Positions 53,001 through 55,792 of a stretch of 55,792 nt of DNA are shown one piece after another. Numbering within the stretch: the stretch's first letter is position 1; each line of letters opens with the position of its first letter. The stretch lies in assembly GCF_947254095.1 (NCBI RefSeq), contig NZ_CAMYBV010000013.1, forward strand, positions 1 to 55,792, read 5' to 3'. Made by a program: the position numbers and the translations under genes. The DNA is from an uncultured Mobiluncus sp. Its GTDB lineage: Bacteria > Actinomycetota > Actinomycetes > Actinomycetales > Actinomycetaceae. A model generated the notes under the pieces. The model was not told the origin of the DNA, ran no database searches, and saw only the letters and a program-made list of their open reading frames with translations.

Positions 53001-53201
53001 CGTGGGATGAACCGAAGCCTGGGCGCTCGGAGTCGCCGCCAGGGAGGGCATAACCAAGCCGCCAACGGCCCACGCCACGGCGATAGCCGAAGCTATAACC
53101 CCCGCGGTCCAGTTCCGGCTCTTTTTACTCTGTTGCTTAAAGCTCACCAAAGTGGGCTTTCCGGGCTGGTTTTGCCGCGGTTTCTTGGCTATAGCACTCA
53201 T
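38061..53201 (-). CDS. Giant sortase-anchored thioester/ester-bond adhesin (TIE-like), ~5,046 aa
   Basis: Predicted surface fibre anchored to the cell wall. In order: a long signal peptide (hydrophobic 31-51); a Ser/Pro/Thr-rich and helical region (to ~420); a Cys-Gln thioester domain (Cys477, Gln532) that in relatives bonds covalently to host lysines; one VaFE-like domain; 11 DUF5979-like domains in a row (~865-2255); about 16 more T-Q ester-bond/VaFE domains with two further DUF5979-like domains among them (~2255-4940); a Pro/Thr-rich wall segment; LARTG (5008-5012), a hydrophobic helix and RRKRQ tail. The ATG at 53201 is chosen because GGAGG stands 9 bases upstream; an in-frame ATG at 53258 has none. 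The single 15-kb frame is open, so assembly across the repeats is at least consistent. Known TIE proteins are generally much shorter. Host target unknown. Confidence 0.9.
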   Translation of the reverse strand: MSAIAKKPRQNQPGKPTLVSFKQQSKKSRNWTAGVIASAIAVAWAVGGLVMPSLAATPSAQASVHPTVTVSPNAQIDMQKDKSKRFILAYTGHLFSTKDPKEAAEHYGETAQVGDFTAQYLPKECITKADRISTWGIQKGTPQWDRGDGLEQVAPDRGKLYETPLGKDIEKGFGAWVIFPGGSSTTLPFNASGSSNQAATSSRSAVSSVDPAAEEDTLTLSLDPVEGETADTGATQARIFAQTSDPSGDPATSTESTGSATTPQLPASPEESSPALELSPESPAPAAVGADRGANPTPTQTATSGAVPFAYKFEPKMKEIKLKFDPSVDKDTAIAAFNKQVDDAKTDVLNQLDQFVAAHNIDAATKAKMVDNLDAQFDKLRKQGLAWFEEQYSKTPSVSKFPGIQACEENGPIVPLGSFVLVKDWTAHVRHGQTDVWKWAKKFFNGQGTKQQDIEFLTIYPSDKTNSFSVNGVPSFCVEPFYGSPGGPANVYTDPSKSTIYWAKEHPEKAETIKALAWHFAKNGQQHWGKYQNAIWMVIFGITDNGRAWDADSKQWGNAADTDVKTLIQQAKAAYENRQDPNVVKALETMHLDQESLEPANDGTSLLTVKLKEYDPNSAAGKAIGDKVFLKVEGATDQNGKAITQISLKDAVNGVTLKIANQKAFKISFAGSVENVEDPYFVDAPTGATQGQVAVLTKTITVSGELEVSWTFVQEPKPSISTIAKVNGADSMPGGAETATFSKADEVITLTDDVKYKNIPADTGSIAKYLIGTLKKVSGGVATTVFTQTADAKFSGEGIVTGLFEHKVKASEVKHGDYFYYEEVLATSDPKYAGGGQVNSAYGKLNIIAQHVGENADQTVKIVKNKAQLTLSKEVEGPTDKAEGNVTFRVSCDDGTTATLYAPARGGVANTSPAWAGYLASPIEVTPGTTCTVEETYLPAPVDLASDPRWVGGNAEMVGSPVPVNLNGKTIGSKAKFKMGDAGDINLAVTNTYQEPTGGFKVFKYVNSEGKFDAYAAANANGGKFHFTYTCDKGVGGSFELPEDSSSDADGNPWSHDVKDLPIGARCKVTETKPMPPSGYDVTISAADALVKPVQSNTVALRPIRSDFTNQVSFMNLYLPADASFSLRKIARFTDGKLINDDFVLHYSCSDESGKTKPVSDDVPVAGNGEAVSVKGVKPGMTCTITEPRKPAIAKANFKDLSFDLSGAQYDVNNSKLLKFDVPRNPNAVVLVTATNVYEQKMGSFKLTKKVKADGANPLKEFKFTVTCGHDVSKFSLKAGDTWTSSQYPVDTECTIHEDDPSTSAATSKVEYKGATSASGNDAVVKIKEGAEPKVEVVATNTVTANYGKFSVTKTVDGDAKATATDFAFDYKCDDDAKTKGTLNVKAGETKPVDKDILVGTTCYIKENPVKIDGVTVTPSWVTDLANATGTNAGFKQFTIPKQENGEAQVLKLEAKNELEYDKASFTIKKVVQGGAIFAPDATFKFTYSCTAPNGKTYTQAKPFGSQAKADFIEVEPGQESAAIVVPKDSKCSVAEPQAQLDATNKQLVNNPNTNPLKYVSTSFVPAGKDLASGEQTVTTTFQFAATNVYTEKMTGFKFYKAALTGNNTGNHTEQFFFNYSCQTPAGAVKNGVGYDLKAGSDPIKVEKLPVGTKCVVWEKPAVAQANEKVTTKWTVDSADPVEGKEVKPFDTNAKAQPNGVAFTVDKEDEALMIGATNDFTVPDTKLVVKKTVVAGENTNVGSKTVKLSATCNYPTDHKDHVIMDGKTFKDGDSAEFTTDVNGAKIPVGATCTITESDASAKVAGHIWTVEMKEGQKVLSDKATGTVTLDTEQGRTVEVINTYERELGKFKIIKKVDAAKNITVKESYDFSYTCADPNDATQKVTGKVTGVTDKGHKSSENIPVGYKCHITEDQAGAKTEQGSTLSATLSKNDFVVEKDNVVDVTVTNTYSDANGKFSVKKVIDADSTASIVNGKYNFEYWCVTSDGSEVGTAAAPNKFSIKAGQTWTSGDIPTGSKCSIREIAPSGTTTGIAAEVSWSLNESTTIKGVEPTPYTAVGAEGNFVFGADGSTAGKFTIGKDGSTTGLTATNKLTHKDVELVLKKIAVSKPHGDYNGTHTVEHFNAQQNTGYKFMTRESVFMKVTCDGKPVSDDQHKDGVWEVPANGDSVTLPVKVPYGAKCTVAELDKNFNDYNMFYYQGWNHDVDMKATFDEAGVEPVEGHYSFDMVQDNKDKAAISFEAKATTQVSVTMTNKWDCFYNVDTTLVQEGVDGKREEGKPLELNIKQTDKYVTLSDTVKASNLPAGHYVAVGRLFDTSKGKVKSFNGGDHITWIDKNGVKQQYMWQEFDITNQSAGYGTQTFKFDTAHNSAYTISVDTLKKYPKGISVAVMVYRDPNYLNDGVLNVCNSNCNMIAAELDLPGNQTVIPQWSPEMKTSATTANGQKLLSVVDKATNKITDKVWVKNAKAEDGVDYELYGRVVLSTDHSQVVGEGRADANGLTKGGVDEWVVGKNGNIVIDQTKLQEAVASVDNGEPVFYVQQYLVPKGTPADQVEAKAIAKHDADVICQRLFTPSVKTNATVGKAGGTQAVGPKTTGTVKVVDKVEYKNLNGGAKYTVTGTLHYQANATLADGTQVTKEAEVPGVTVKPVTIDLTRESTDKTFSGSVDVTFEVPAKALQGQTVVVFEDLKNGDVVVATHAEITDEAQTVYSPSIGTTANVKDGAPTTQNINGKDVTRNATVDMTNAKPVTDSKTKELSGVVVNDKVAYNSIAPGKYVMYGQLMKINGNNTTQVQTTFQTLSIAKGAPANGTMDLTFPGVKVVSGEKYVVFEKLYKASDFDQTAGKPTNPGATVAEHANPEDEAQTVYVPGVTTDAKDGDGDKYVDPTQPIKIIDTVTGSGLIPGKEYTIDGELMMADANGNPVHTGVFNKDGDVKVVADANGKFAKDLTFEMSVEKAKELGLWVDENGQPTPTGKDLVVFENLKLNGKPVAIHHDITDEAQTVHSGGMGTSAKDSDGNQTMIPGQKNAVITDTVTFTGKFEPKHNYTLVGELHYVTTDANGVKTDAGKVPGVTVKPVPVTSDANGIIGKQTMKFTVPADSIVEGKDLVVFETLHDGDAKGKVVVKHANPKDPAQTINVVKNSITTTAYDGGKDGEGSDTSDKNLDNSHAKVVIYDLVDYEGLQVGKEYSVTGALHYQADATLADGTQVKAGDAIDAKHVTVTPAKFVAKTPSSKDKGAVKAIVKFEVDKAALATAPVVVFEDLMDGDVTVATHHDINDDSQVVYNPSLATAATVNGAKLVQLQKDQKDVTVDDKVTITNAAPGTYILKGKLMAEDGKTVVATSDVPNVEVTKGTTDKNVTFTIPADKVKAGAKFVVYEELVDAKGEVVADHKDMASEDQTVRVGSLETTATDKADGDKVADNTKAVTIVDKVDYSGLNLDAKYADGTPKAYLLSGQLMDKETKKPVPGLAPVERVIGPANSVYRADGQADRPVEKVITSGTGVELLEFEVPANLILGKPVVVFETVYQEGKEYLIHHDINDDSQTVWAPKLATKARAEGERGLVLADAKSTVKDTVTFTGMKVDETYVVVGELWNKTQNKSTGIKVTSKSFKAEKATWTEDDFMTFEIPAGTVAENDELVVFETLYLGDKADGPAESTHEDPNDPAQTVGSSVKPDIKTVLSVDGERAWEKNPTIPTIPVDSKQLVDTVSYVGLTPNAPYTLNATLMEIGLDGKVSDTGITGTATFTPTAANGTQKVGYNSFDKGILKPGYKYVAYETLIRNDKPNEPPLKHEDPKDGNQTVKTSYNPSIETDLTQDGTQVIATDAALDLQDKVQMKGLIKGEKYVLVSRLVYNAGQPNETVLADGLERFTAENVDVKKDIKFNVTTDQLKAPMKAAKDAGSELKLVAYEYLTRESLVTGDDETIKANVGTIKWDTNHADPNDGRQTVTVVDVPHIGTKLEYEGQKFVWEGDNVKLTDFVEYYNLLPETEYTLSGELKGIAANGTVSDTGVVGTGKFTTPKATNGATRVSGTIKDGTAATVEFTVPLSVLKANDKLVAFESLQLKGKLVAEHKNPKDENQTVTVKHPGVGTLASVDDNKSNLTVWEGVNKEGKKAPETYTVHDVIRMANVEEGKTYALDGQVYSKIAYDAGNTGSLATNAKTVKVTASMAVDPNADEIAKYGKDVKVYETTMDITVKAADIKSDGDKLVVFEQLWAEGTYENADGGKVTPKGDHKPVATHNDITADSQSITVNRPEFGSLTLTKAVTGWDENTANVERTNAKYVFTVTCTEKGLNDTITLHEGESATIDGIPVGDKCTISENVQNAEEQAGLKDTVKFTEANGVTVESTKNGEGTVIVGGTPNGKNRVANVTVTAENVFTNEVTIGTHTTGKFGKKASNGDTITDLVSYQNLQGGKYLLHTYFVEYDKAGQAHKIDYVPSEVREVTVEGGYVKGGHNGAWTIDVKVPTELIQEHKTVVLWEDLYRMPKDVDAFTAKLVGLQTGETASGLIAFHHEENLASGAGTQWLEVSTHFGGFQVTKVIKTAADLPADVVGKIPTTWNFTYKAKLPKDKTAKQGTALEGSFNLTVDPKDPSKAVSPRFDGFPMGTEITITETDAKAQIPTQAKWTVEWKSEGWTDGSEGTTKTFTITPAATVSVTALNEFSLVTPTLATVARTADDGKMLKPSEDTAVVDTVTYTNLVEGRDYWLKTELVYVDDTADPNDNKPVLGADGNPLVKWTKVTAETDNSEWVVDKDKPMVVPADANPDADVVFFESLYEMTKDGAEPKANDKPIVEHRDNADPKQIITRRPTLDLQTTAELSGGKAITAGEGATVNDTVTYNGLKAGADYTLVGTLVKKSDGSIVGSPVTVAGLKAEADGSGSWKMSIPLTAKDTQGLSNGEKLVVFEKAYAGNLPKAGTAPAGTYTPVLVHEDLEDVSQTVNVVKPTTPPPPYTPGTPSTPPVESKTTTPPPPVKSETTTPPPSTPSNPPSIPVAPATTLPPMHPKVPPTLARTGAQAAIFGGLSILMIAAGAGIGLLAARRKRQSDAQ
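38166..38180 (-). other. LARTG cell-wall sorting motif
   Basis: Encodes LARTG, residues 5008-5012 of the giant protein, followed by a hydrophobic stretch (AAIFGGLSILMIAAGAGIGLL) and a basic end. It is the LAxTG form used by class E sortases, and such a sortase is encoded at 31967-33436. Confidence 0.9.
38380..46440 (-). repeat. Array of ~16 T-Q ester-bond (VaFE) domains
   Basis: Each unit of ~110-190 residues starts with a strand like IGTTA or LATAA carrying a Thr, has DTVTYxGL, then GELM/GTLH, VVFE(D/T)L and ends HxDxxDxxQTV. The end Gln is present in all units I counted (QTV, QTI, QVV, QSI, QII or QWL). In the T-Q family the Thr and Gln form an internal ester bond. Two DUF5979-like units interrupt the array near 40060-40440 and 39210-39610. 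Units 2 and 6 share almost the same LHYQAxATLADGTQV segment, and DNA tracts of 26-27 bp recur exactly. Confidence 0.85.
46440..50605 (-). repeat. Array of 11 DUF5979-like (CnaB-like) domains
   Basis: Units of ~95-140 residues begin (S/K)FxxxKxV, then FxFxYxC, a PvGtxC(t)ixE block and end VTNTY or similar. Most units carry exactly two cysteines at these two positions, and the leading Lys, the Glu after the second Cys and the closing Asn line up with the isopeptide triad of CnaB domains. Sequences of the units differ widely, so this is an old array. Confidence 0.8.
51340..51960 (-). other. Thioester domain (TED) of the giant protein
   Basis: Encodes residues ~415-620. Cys477 is in VPSFCVEPFYG and Gln532 in KYQNAIWMVIFG, matching the FC(V/L)EP and (T)Q-xAIW motifs of bacterial thioester domains, with W-rich context between. 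The Cys side chain and Gln would form an internal thioester able to react with host amines. Boundaries are approximate. Confidence 0.8.
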
Positions 53202-53282
53202 GCTCAAATACCTCCATTTGTTAGCCATTTCTTCGGTCTGACCCGTTTTTGGGGACACTTCACCTGCTTATATACAGTGATA

Positions 53283-53311
53283 AGAATACCAGGTTTCCCA
53301 GCTATCTCCAA
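53283..53311 (-). promoter_or_regulatory. Candidate promoter of the giant surface-protein gene
   Basis: Minus strand: TTGGAG (53306-53311), 17-bp spacer, TATTCT (53283-53288). Transcription would start near 53276, giving a ~75-nt leader. A second TATATA-like box lies a little downstream. Confidence 0.5.
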
Positions 53312-53505
53312 GAGTACTTCCAGGATTGTGCTGACAATCTGACTATCACTCCAGAGTCGTTCGGTAAACCCCAGTATTGCTTTAGGAAAACTCAGCTTAA
53401 CCGGGCAAATTTCGCGAAAATTAGCGGCAGTTTTCAGCGCCCTCTAAGAATCCAAAGCTGAGTTTGTCACCTCGAACCGGGGTTCCAAAACTGCAAATAA
53501 ACAGT

Positions 53506-53541
53506 AAAAACGGCGGTTTTCTGCAAATCTCCGCAGTTTTT
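53506..53541. terminator. Hairpin with A/T runs in non-coding region
   Basis: AAAAACGGCGG (53506-53516) pairs with CCGCAGTTTTT (53531-53541) with one mismatch, loop of 14. It looks like a terminator for either direction, but no gene ends nearby; it may mark a lost gene. Confidence 0.45.
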
Positions 53542-53849
53542 CTCGCGAACCTGAAAATAAACTTAAAAATCGAATTCGAACCTGAGAATGAAGCCTCCCA
53601 CCGGCGCTTTTGCTCCCGAAAACGGACCCAGAGCACCCGCGCGGCGGCACCGACCTTGTGAAAACACCTCTAACACCGGATCCCACAACCCCGCCACCGC
53701 GACCCCCAAACCCGACCAGACATTTCCAGGATTCCTTAAGCCTACACGAGGCCCCAGTTTCAGATAATGAAACGGGAAAACCCTCTGATATGGCCAGAAA
53801 CCCACAAGAATCCCCGAAAAATCCCGGTGAAAGAATTTAGAAAAACAAC

Positions 53850-53877
53850 TTGTAATTTCCTGAAAATCGGGTATAGT
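53850..53877 (+). promoter_or_regulatory. Candidate promoter of the secreted peptide gene
   Basis: TTGTAA (53850-53855), 16-bp spacer, TATAGT (53872-53877), followed by a ~65-nt leader to the ATG at 53950. Confidence 0.5.
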
Positions 53878-53949
53878 TGTGTATGTAGCGGCGTTGACGC
53901 TGGACTTTCCGGTAATCAACGGTCCGCCGGGATTGAATTTGGAGGAACC

Positions 53950-54135
53950 ATGCAGACACAAAAGAAGGGCATGATGGCCGCGGTGGCGCTCGCCATGGTG
54001 GTGGCTTTGAGCACCCTGTTGCCTGCTCAGGCTGCCGACCACGAATCCAAACTGACCGGAAACACTCAAGTACAGCCCGTAGAGATCTCCTACGGCGACT
54101 ACGAACAGGTCATGGTAGAGGTCAGCGCTGATTAG
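53950..54135 (+). CDS. Small secreted peptide, unknown function
   Basis: 61 aa. GGAGG lies four bases before the ATG, which is better supported than an in-frame ATG 183 bases upstream. Residues 1-28 form a clear Sec signal peptide (KK, then MMAAVALAMVVALSTLLPAQAA) with AQA-A or QAA-D as likely cleavage site. The mature part is ~32 residues, acidic, without cysteine: it runs from DHESKLTGNTQ to VMVEVSAD. With its own promoter and a strong terminator it looks monocistronic. I do not recognise it; a secreted signal, bacteriocin-like peptide or surface factor are all open. Confidence 0.72.
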   Translation: MQTQKKGMMAAVALAMVVALSTLLPAQAADHESKLTGNTQVQPVEISYGDYEQVMVEVSAD

Positions 54136-54156
54136 AACAGTGAGCAAAAGCCTTTA

Positions 54157-54187
54157 GACCCGCCGCAAACCGGTGGGTCATTTTTTT
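54157..54187 (+). terminator. Rho-independent terminator of the peptide gene
   Basis: GACCCGCCG (54157-54165) pairs with CGGTGGGTC (54171-54179, one G-T), loop CAAAC, then A and seven T. It ends the peptide transcript 22 bases after its stop. Confidence 0.9.
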
Positions 54188-54225
54188 CGCCCTCTCACCA
54201 GGCATAACACCAGACGGAGGAACCT

Positions 54226-54711
54226 ATGGAACGCAGCAAAATACTGGAAACCCTGCAGGAACACGACGTCGAATACAAGCTGGTGGAACACCCGCCGGCC
54301 ACGACAATCGAGTTGGCGGACGAATATATCGAGGGCCACGAAGGCGTGCGCACCAAGAGCCTGTTCCTGACCAACCGAAAAAAGACACGCACGTACCTTT
54401 TAATTACAGACGAGTTTAAACAGATTGACCTGAAAGGTTTTGCCGGCGAAGTCGGGGAAAGCCGCCTGTCGTTCGGGTCTGGAGAGCTGCTGGCTCAGAC
54501 CCTCGGCCTGGAGCCGGGAGTCGTTTCACCCCTCGGAATGATTGATCCCGGCCACCGTTCGGTCGAGCTCTACCTGGACAAAGCCATGATGCAGGAGGAA
54601 ATTTTCACCTTCCATCCGGGCGACAACCGCGCCACCCTGTTTATGGGAACCCAGGATTTCCTCCGGCTCTATGACGAGCTGGGGATTGCATATCATCTGG
54701 TGGAGGTGTAA
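54226..54711 (+). CDS. YbaK/ProX-type aminoacyl-tRNA deacylase
   Basis: 161 aa, single YbaK/aminoacyl-tRNA synthetase-associated domain, cytoplasmic. Members hydrolyse mischarged tRNA, for example Ala- or Cys-tRNA(Pro). Matching stretches: EYKLVEHPPATTIELAD (split, about 16-32), EGVRTKSLFLTN (about 39-50), with the family Lys in this block, LGLEPGVVSPLGM (about 93-105) and the closing GTQDFLRLYDELG. The length and these blocks point to the PrdX/ProXp-ala group rather than YbaK proper. The start has GGAGGAACCT upstream. It stands alone. Confidence 0.88.
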   Translation: MERSKILETLQEHDVEYKLVEHPPATTIELADEYIEGHEGVRTKSLFLTNRKKTRTYLLITDEFKQIDLKGFAGEVGESRLSFGSGELLAQTLGLEPGVVSPLGMIDPGHRSVELYLDKAMMQEEIFTFHPGDNRATLFMGTQDFLRLYDELGIAYHLVEV

Positions 54712-54746
54712 TCCCCACGCTGGGTTCGCGGCTTGGTTTAGTCGGC

Positions 54747-54841
54747 TGGCGGACTTTATTTGCCGAGTTGGAACGGTTGGCCGGGCCGTCCACACCAGGT
54801 GACGCAGGTTCACGCTAGTTGGCGGACTTTATTTGCCGAGT
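54747..54841 (+). repeat. Pair of 22-bp direct repeats
   Basis: TGGCGGACTTTATTTGCCGA plus GT occurs at 54747-54768 and again at 54820-54841, 73 bp apart, in the gap after the deacylase gene. The region from 54712 to 54989 shows no gene. Confidence 0.85.
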
Positions 54842-54876
54842 CGGGCCGCCGACGCGGGCGCCCAGCCCGTTGTTAC

Positions 54877-54967
54877 GTCACCAGCCCAGGCGCAGCCACC
54901 ACGCTGTAACCACCCCGCTTGTGAAAGTCCCAACGCAACCCACCGCGCTTGTGACATCGTCAGCACA
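54877..54967 (+). repeat. 91-bp direct repeat, left copy
   Basis: Identical over 91 bp to 55597-55687, same orientation, 720 bp apart. Within each copy a 15-mer CCACC(C/G)CGCTTGTGA appears twice, 30 bp apart (54910-54924 and 54940-54954). The two copies enclose the toxin-antitoxin pair. Confidence 0.95.
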
Positions 54968-54989
54968 CCCCGGCACGAGGTGGCTCTGG

Positions 54990-55250
54990 TTACATAGCGT
55001 CGATGAGGTCGCGCACCAGACCGCTGGGAGTGGTGTTCAATTTTTTGGCCAAGGCGGTTATTTTGTTTCTCCGGGCTTCGTCCAACCGAATTGTGAAAGG
55101 TTGGGCGTTTTTTCCGACTGTAACGGGCCTGCCGGGCTTGGAGGGAGCGAGATGCGAGCCCGTGTACTCGGGTTCGGTCTCTTGGGCGGTGGCCCATTGC
55201 TCGATTTGTTCATCGCTGTAGGTCGTACCGTTTGCTGCAGTCCAATTCAT
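54990..55250 (-). CDS. Ribbon-helix-helix antitoxin
   Basis: 86 aa from the ATG at 55250, which overlaps the toxin stop by four bases (ATGA). An acidic N-terminal half (SDEQIEQWATAQETEPEYTG) precedes a C-terminal ribbon-helix-helix: a basic strand FTIRLDEARRNKI, then helices ALAKKLNTTPSGLVRDLI. This is the standard layout of BrnA-like and other CopG-class antitoxins, which bind DNA as dimers and repress their own operon. A longer reading from 55313 would overlap the toxin gene and is rejected. Confidence 0.8.
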   Translation of the reverse strand: MNWTAANGTTYSDEQIEQWATAQETEPEYTGSHLAPSKPGRPVTVGKNAQPFTIRLDEARRNKITALAKKLNTTPSGLVRDLIDAM

Positions 55251-55501
55251 TTTTCCAGCCCTACCTCTCTCAATGTTTTCCTGGTTGCTCTCATAGCGTG
55301 GAACACATGCCAAGTTTCGTTATCATTCTCAATCGCGATGTACTCAATGAGTTTTCCATCAGCGATTCCTACACCCACCCATTGCACAGGGTCGGTCTCT
55401 CGGGGGATACATCTCAACGTTGTGTTCCAGGCTTCGCGCACCATCGCCGGTGTTATGTCGGGGTGGCGTTGGGCAATCCGGGCGTTTATGTATATCTCCA
55501 C
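55247..55501 (-). CDS. Small BrnT-like toxin
   Basis: 84 aa, GTG start with CAGGAA upstream. It has the layout of small BrnT-like toxins: RIAQRHPDITPAMVREAWNTT near the start, then alternating strands WVGVGIADGKLIEYIAIEND, and ETWHVFHAMRATRKTLREV at the end with the HAM(R/P)AT pattern. Such proteins are ribonuclease-fold toxins paired with an RHH antitoxin encoded right after them, as here. The exact family is uncertain; a degenerate RelE relative is the alternative. The element is bracketed by perfect direct repeats. Confidence 0.7.
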   Translation of the reverse strand: MEIYINARIAQRHPDITPAMVREAWNTTLRCIPRETDPVQWVGVGIADGKLIEYIAIENDNETWHVFHAMRATRKTLREVGLEK

Positions 55502-55524
55502 TGCATTTCCTGCCCACTATTATG

Positions 55525-55542
55525 TACGACATATATATCGTA
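55525..55542 (-). promoter_or_regulatory. Candidate operator of the toxin-antitoxin operon
   Basis: Inverted repeat TACGA ... TCGTA with an alternating AT core, 24 bases before the toxin start in an AT-rich leader with CATAAT -10-like boxes. RHH antitoxins bind such palindromes. Confidence 0.5.
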
Positions 55543-55596
55543 TTATGTATTTCATAAGTGTGCAAGGCATTTTCACGGTAAGGCGTTACTTGTGAT

Positions 55597-55687
55597 GTCA
55601 CCAGCCCAGGCGCAGCCACCACGCTGTAACCACCCCGCTTGTGAAAGTCCCAACGCAACCCACCGCGCTTGTGACATCGTCAGCACA
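55597..55687 (+). repeat. 91-bp direct repeat, right copy
   Basis: Second copy of the 54877-54967 repeat, identical over its full length. It ends 57 bases before the adapter sequence, so this repeat probably caused the contig to break nearby. Confidence 0.95.
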
Positions 55688-55744
55688 TACCAGTGCGTAC
55701 CCCCCGCATACCCCGCGAATTTGCGCAAGATAGCGGGTTCGGGT

Positions 55745-55792
55745 CTGTCTCTTATACACATCTCCGAGCCCACGAGACATCTCAGGATCTCG
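55745..55792 (+). other. Illumina Nextera adapter contamination
   Basis: The last 48 bases match the Nextera transposase end (CTGTCTCTTATACACATCT, 55745-55763), the read-2 extension CCGAGCCCACGAGAC (55764-55778), an 8-base index ATCTCAGG (55779-55786, the index I know as N715) and ATCTCG, the start of the P7 primer. None of this is genomic. Confidence 0.97.

Larger units (their letters stand above)
53202..53949. other. Non-coding region upstream of the giant gene, ~750 bp
   Basis: AT-rich relative to neighbours. It holds the candidate promoter of the giant gene (53283-53311), a hairpin (53506-53541), a small palindrome GAACCGGGGTTC (53475-53486), two imperfect copies of an AAATAAAC-containing tract near 53494 and 53553, and the promoter of the 61-aa peptide. 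I see no credible gene in it. Confidence 0.6.

Noticed and set aside
54877..54967. Possible CRISPR array at the 30-bp-period repeats
   Set aside because: Only two 15-mers per copy, the sequence between them is identical in both 91-bp copies, and no cas gene is near.
55573..55780. Minus-strand frames in the right 91-bp repeat (SQARWVALGLSQAGW-like)
   Set aside because: Same translation appears at both repeat copies because of the duplication, with no ribosome binding site, and some frames start inside adapter sequence.

Overview
The window looks like one end of a draft contig from a Gram-positive actinomycete of moderately high GC. An Actinomycetaceae member such as Mobiluncus is my best guess; no marker was searched. 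The evidence is the actinobacterial order fhaA-fhaB-pstP-rodA-pbpA-pknA-pknB, crgA next to a cyclophilin, a rhomboid protease and a class E sortase, an SRP RNA of the short type, and a sortase-anchored surface protein. The last 48 bases are Illumina Nextera adapter, so the right end is a contig end and not biology.

Layout. 1-4910 is a gluconate locus: gluconate 5-dehydrogenase (cut by the left edge) and GntP permease on the minus strand, divergent from a 2-hydroxyacid dehydrogenase and an FGGY gluconokinase, with a perfect palindrome inside the candidate promoter. A TSUP exporter, tRNA-Arg(ACG) and the methionine importer genes metN-metI follow (5052-7974). 8075-16985 is the cell-wall growth and division operon: two FHA proteins, the PP2C phosphatase, RodA, PbpA and the kinases PknA and PknB, mostly overlapping. 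17031-20130 holds two envelope proteins of unknown function and a thioredoxin. 20213-25725 is dnaX-recR and lysC-asd, with a good internal start for the aspartokinase beta subunit. 25911-30581 holds an OmpA-type lipoprotein, an SRP RNA gene, an unknown protein and a sulfide:quinone reductase with a small downstream gene. 30714-36054 holds galE, a 51-aa membrane protein, a class E sortase, crgA, an acidic membrane protein, ppiA and a rhomboid protease.

The accessory part begins at 36055. An AbiEi/AbiEii toxin-antitoxin pair sits between two ~99-bp direct repeats, each carrying a long palindrome. Next is one gene of 15.1 kb (38061-53201) encoding a ~5,046-aa surface protein. It has a long signal peptide, a Cys-Gln thioester domain, about 13 DUF5979-like domains, about 17 T-Q ester-bond (VaFE) domains, a proline-rich wall segment and the sorting signal LARTG. 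LAxTG is the signal class E sortases prefer, so the sortase 5 kb away is its probable anchoring enzyme. I read it as an outsized relative of the thioester-isopeptide-ester (TIE) adhesins: a covalent tip on a chemically crosslinked stalk.

Right of it lie a 750-bp non-coding stretch, a monocistronic 61-aa secreted peptide, a YbaK-type aminoacyl-tRNA deacylase, and a small BrnT-like toxin / ribbon-helix-helix antitoxin pair between two perfect 91-bp direct repeats. All calls are from reading the sequence; no database search was possible.
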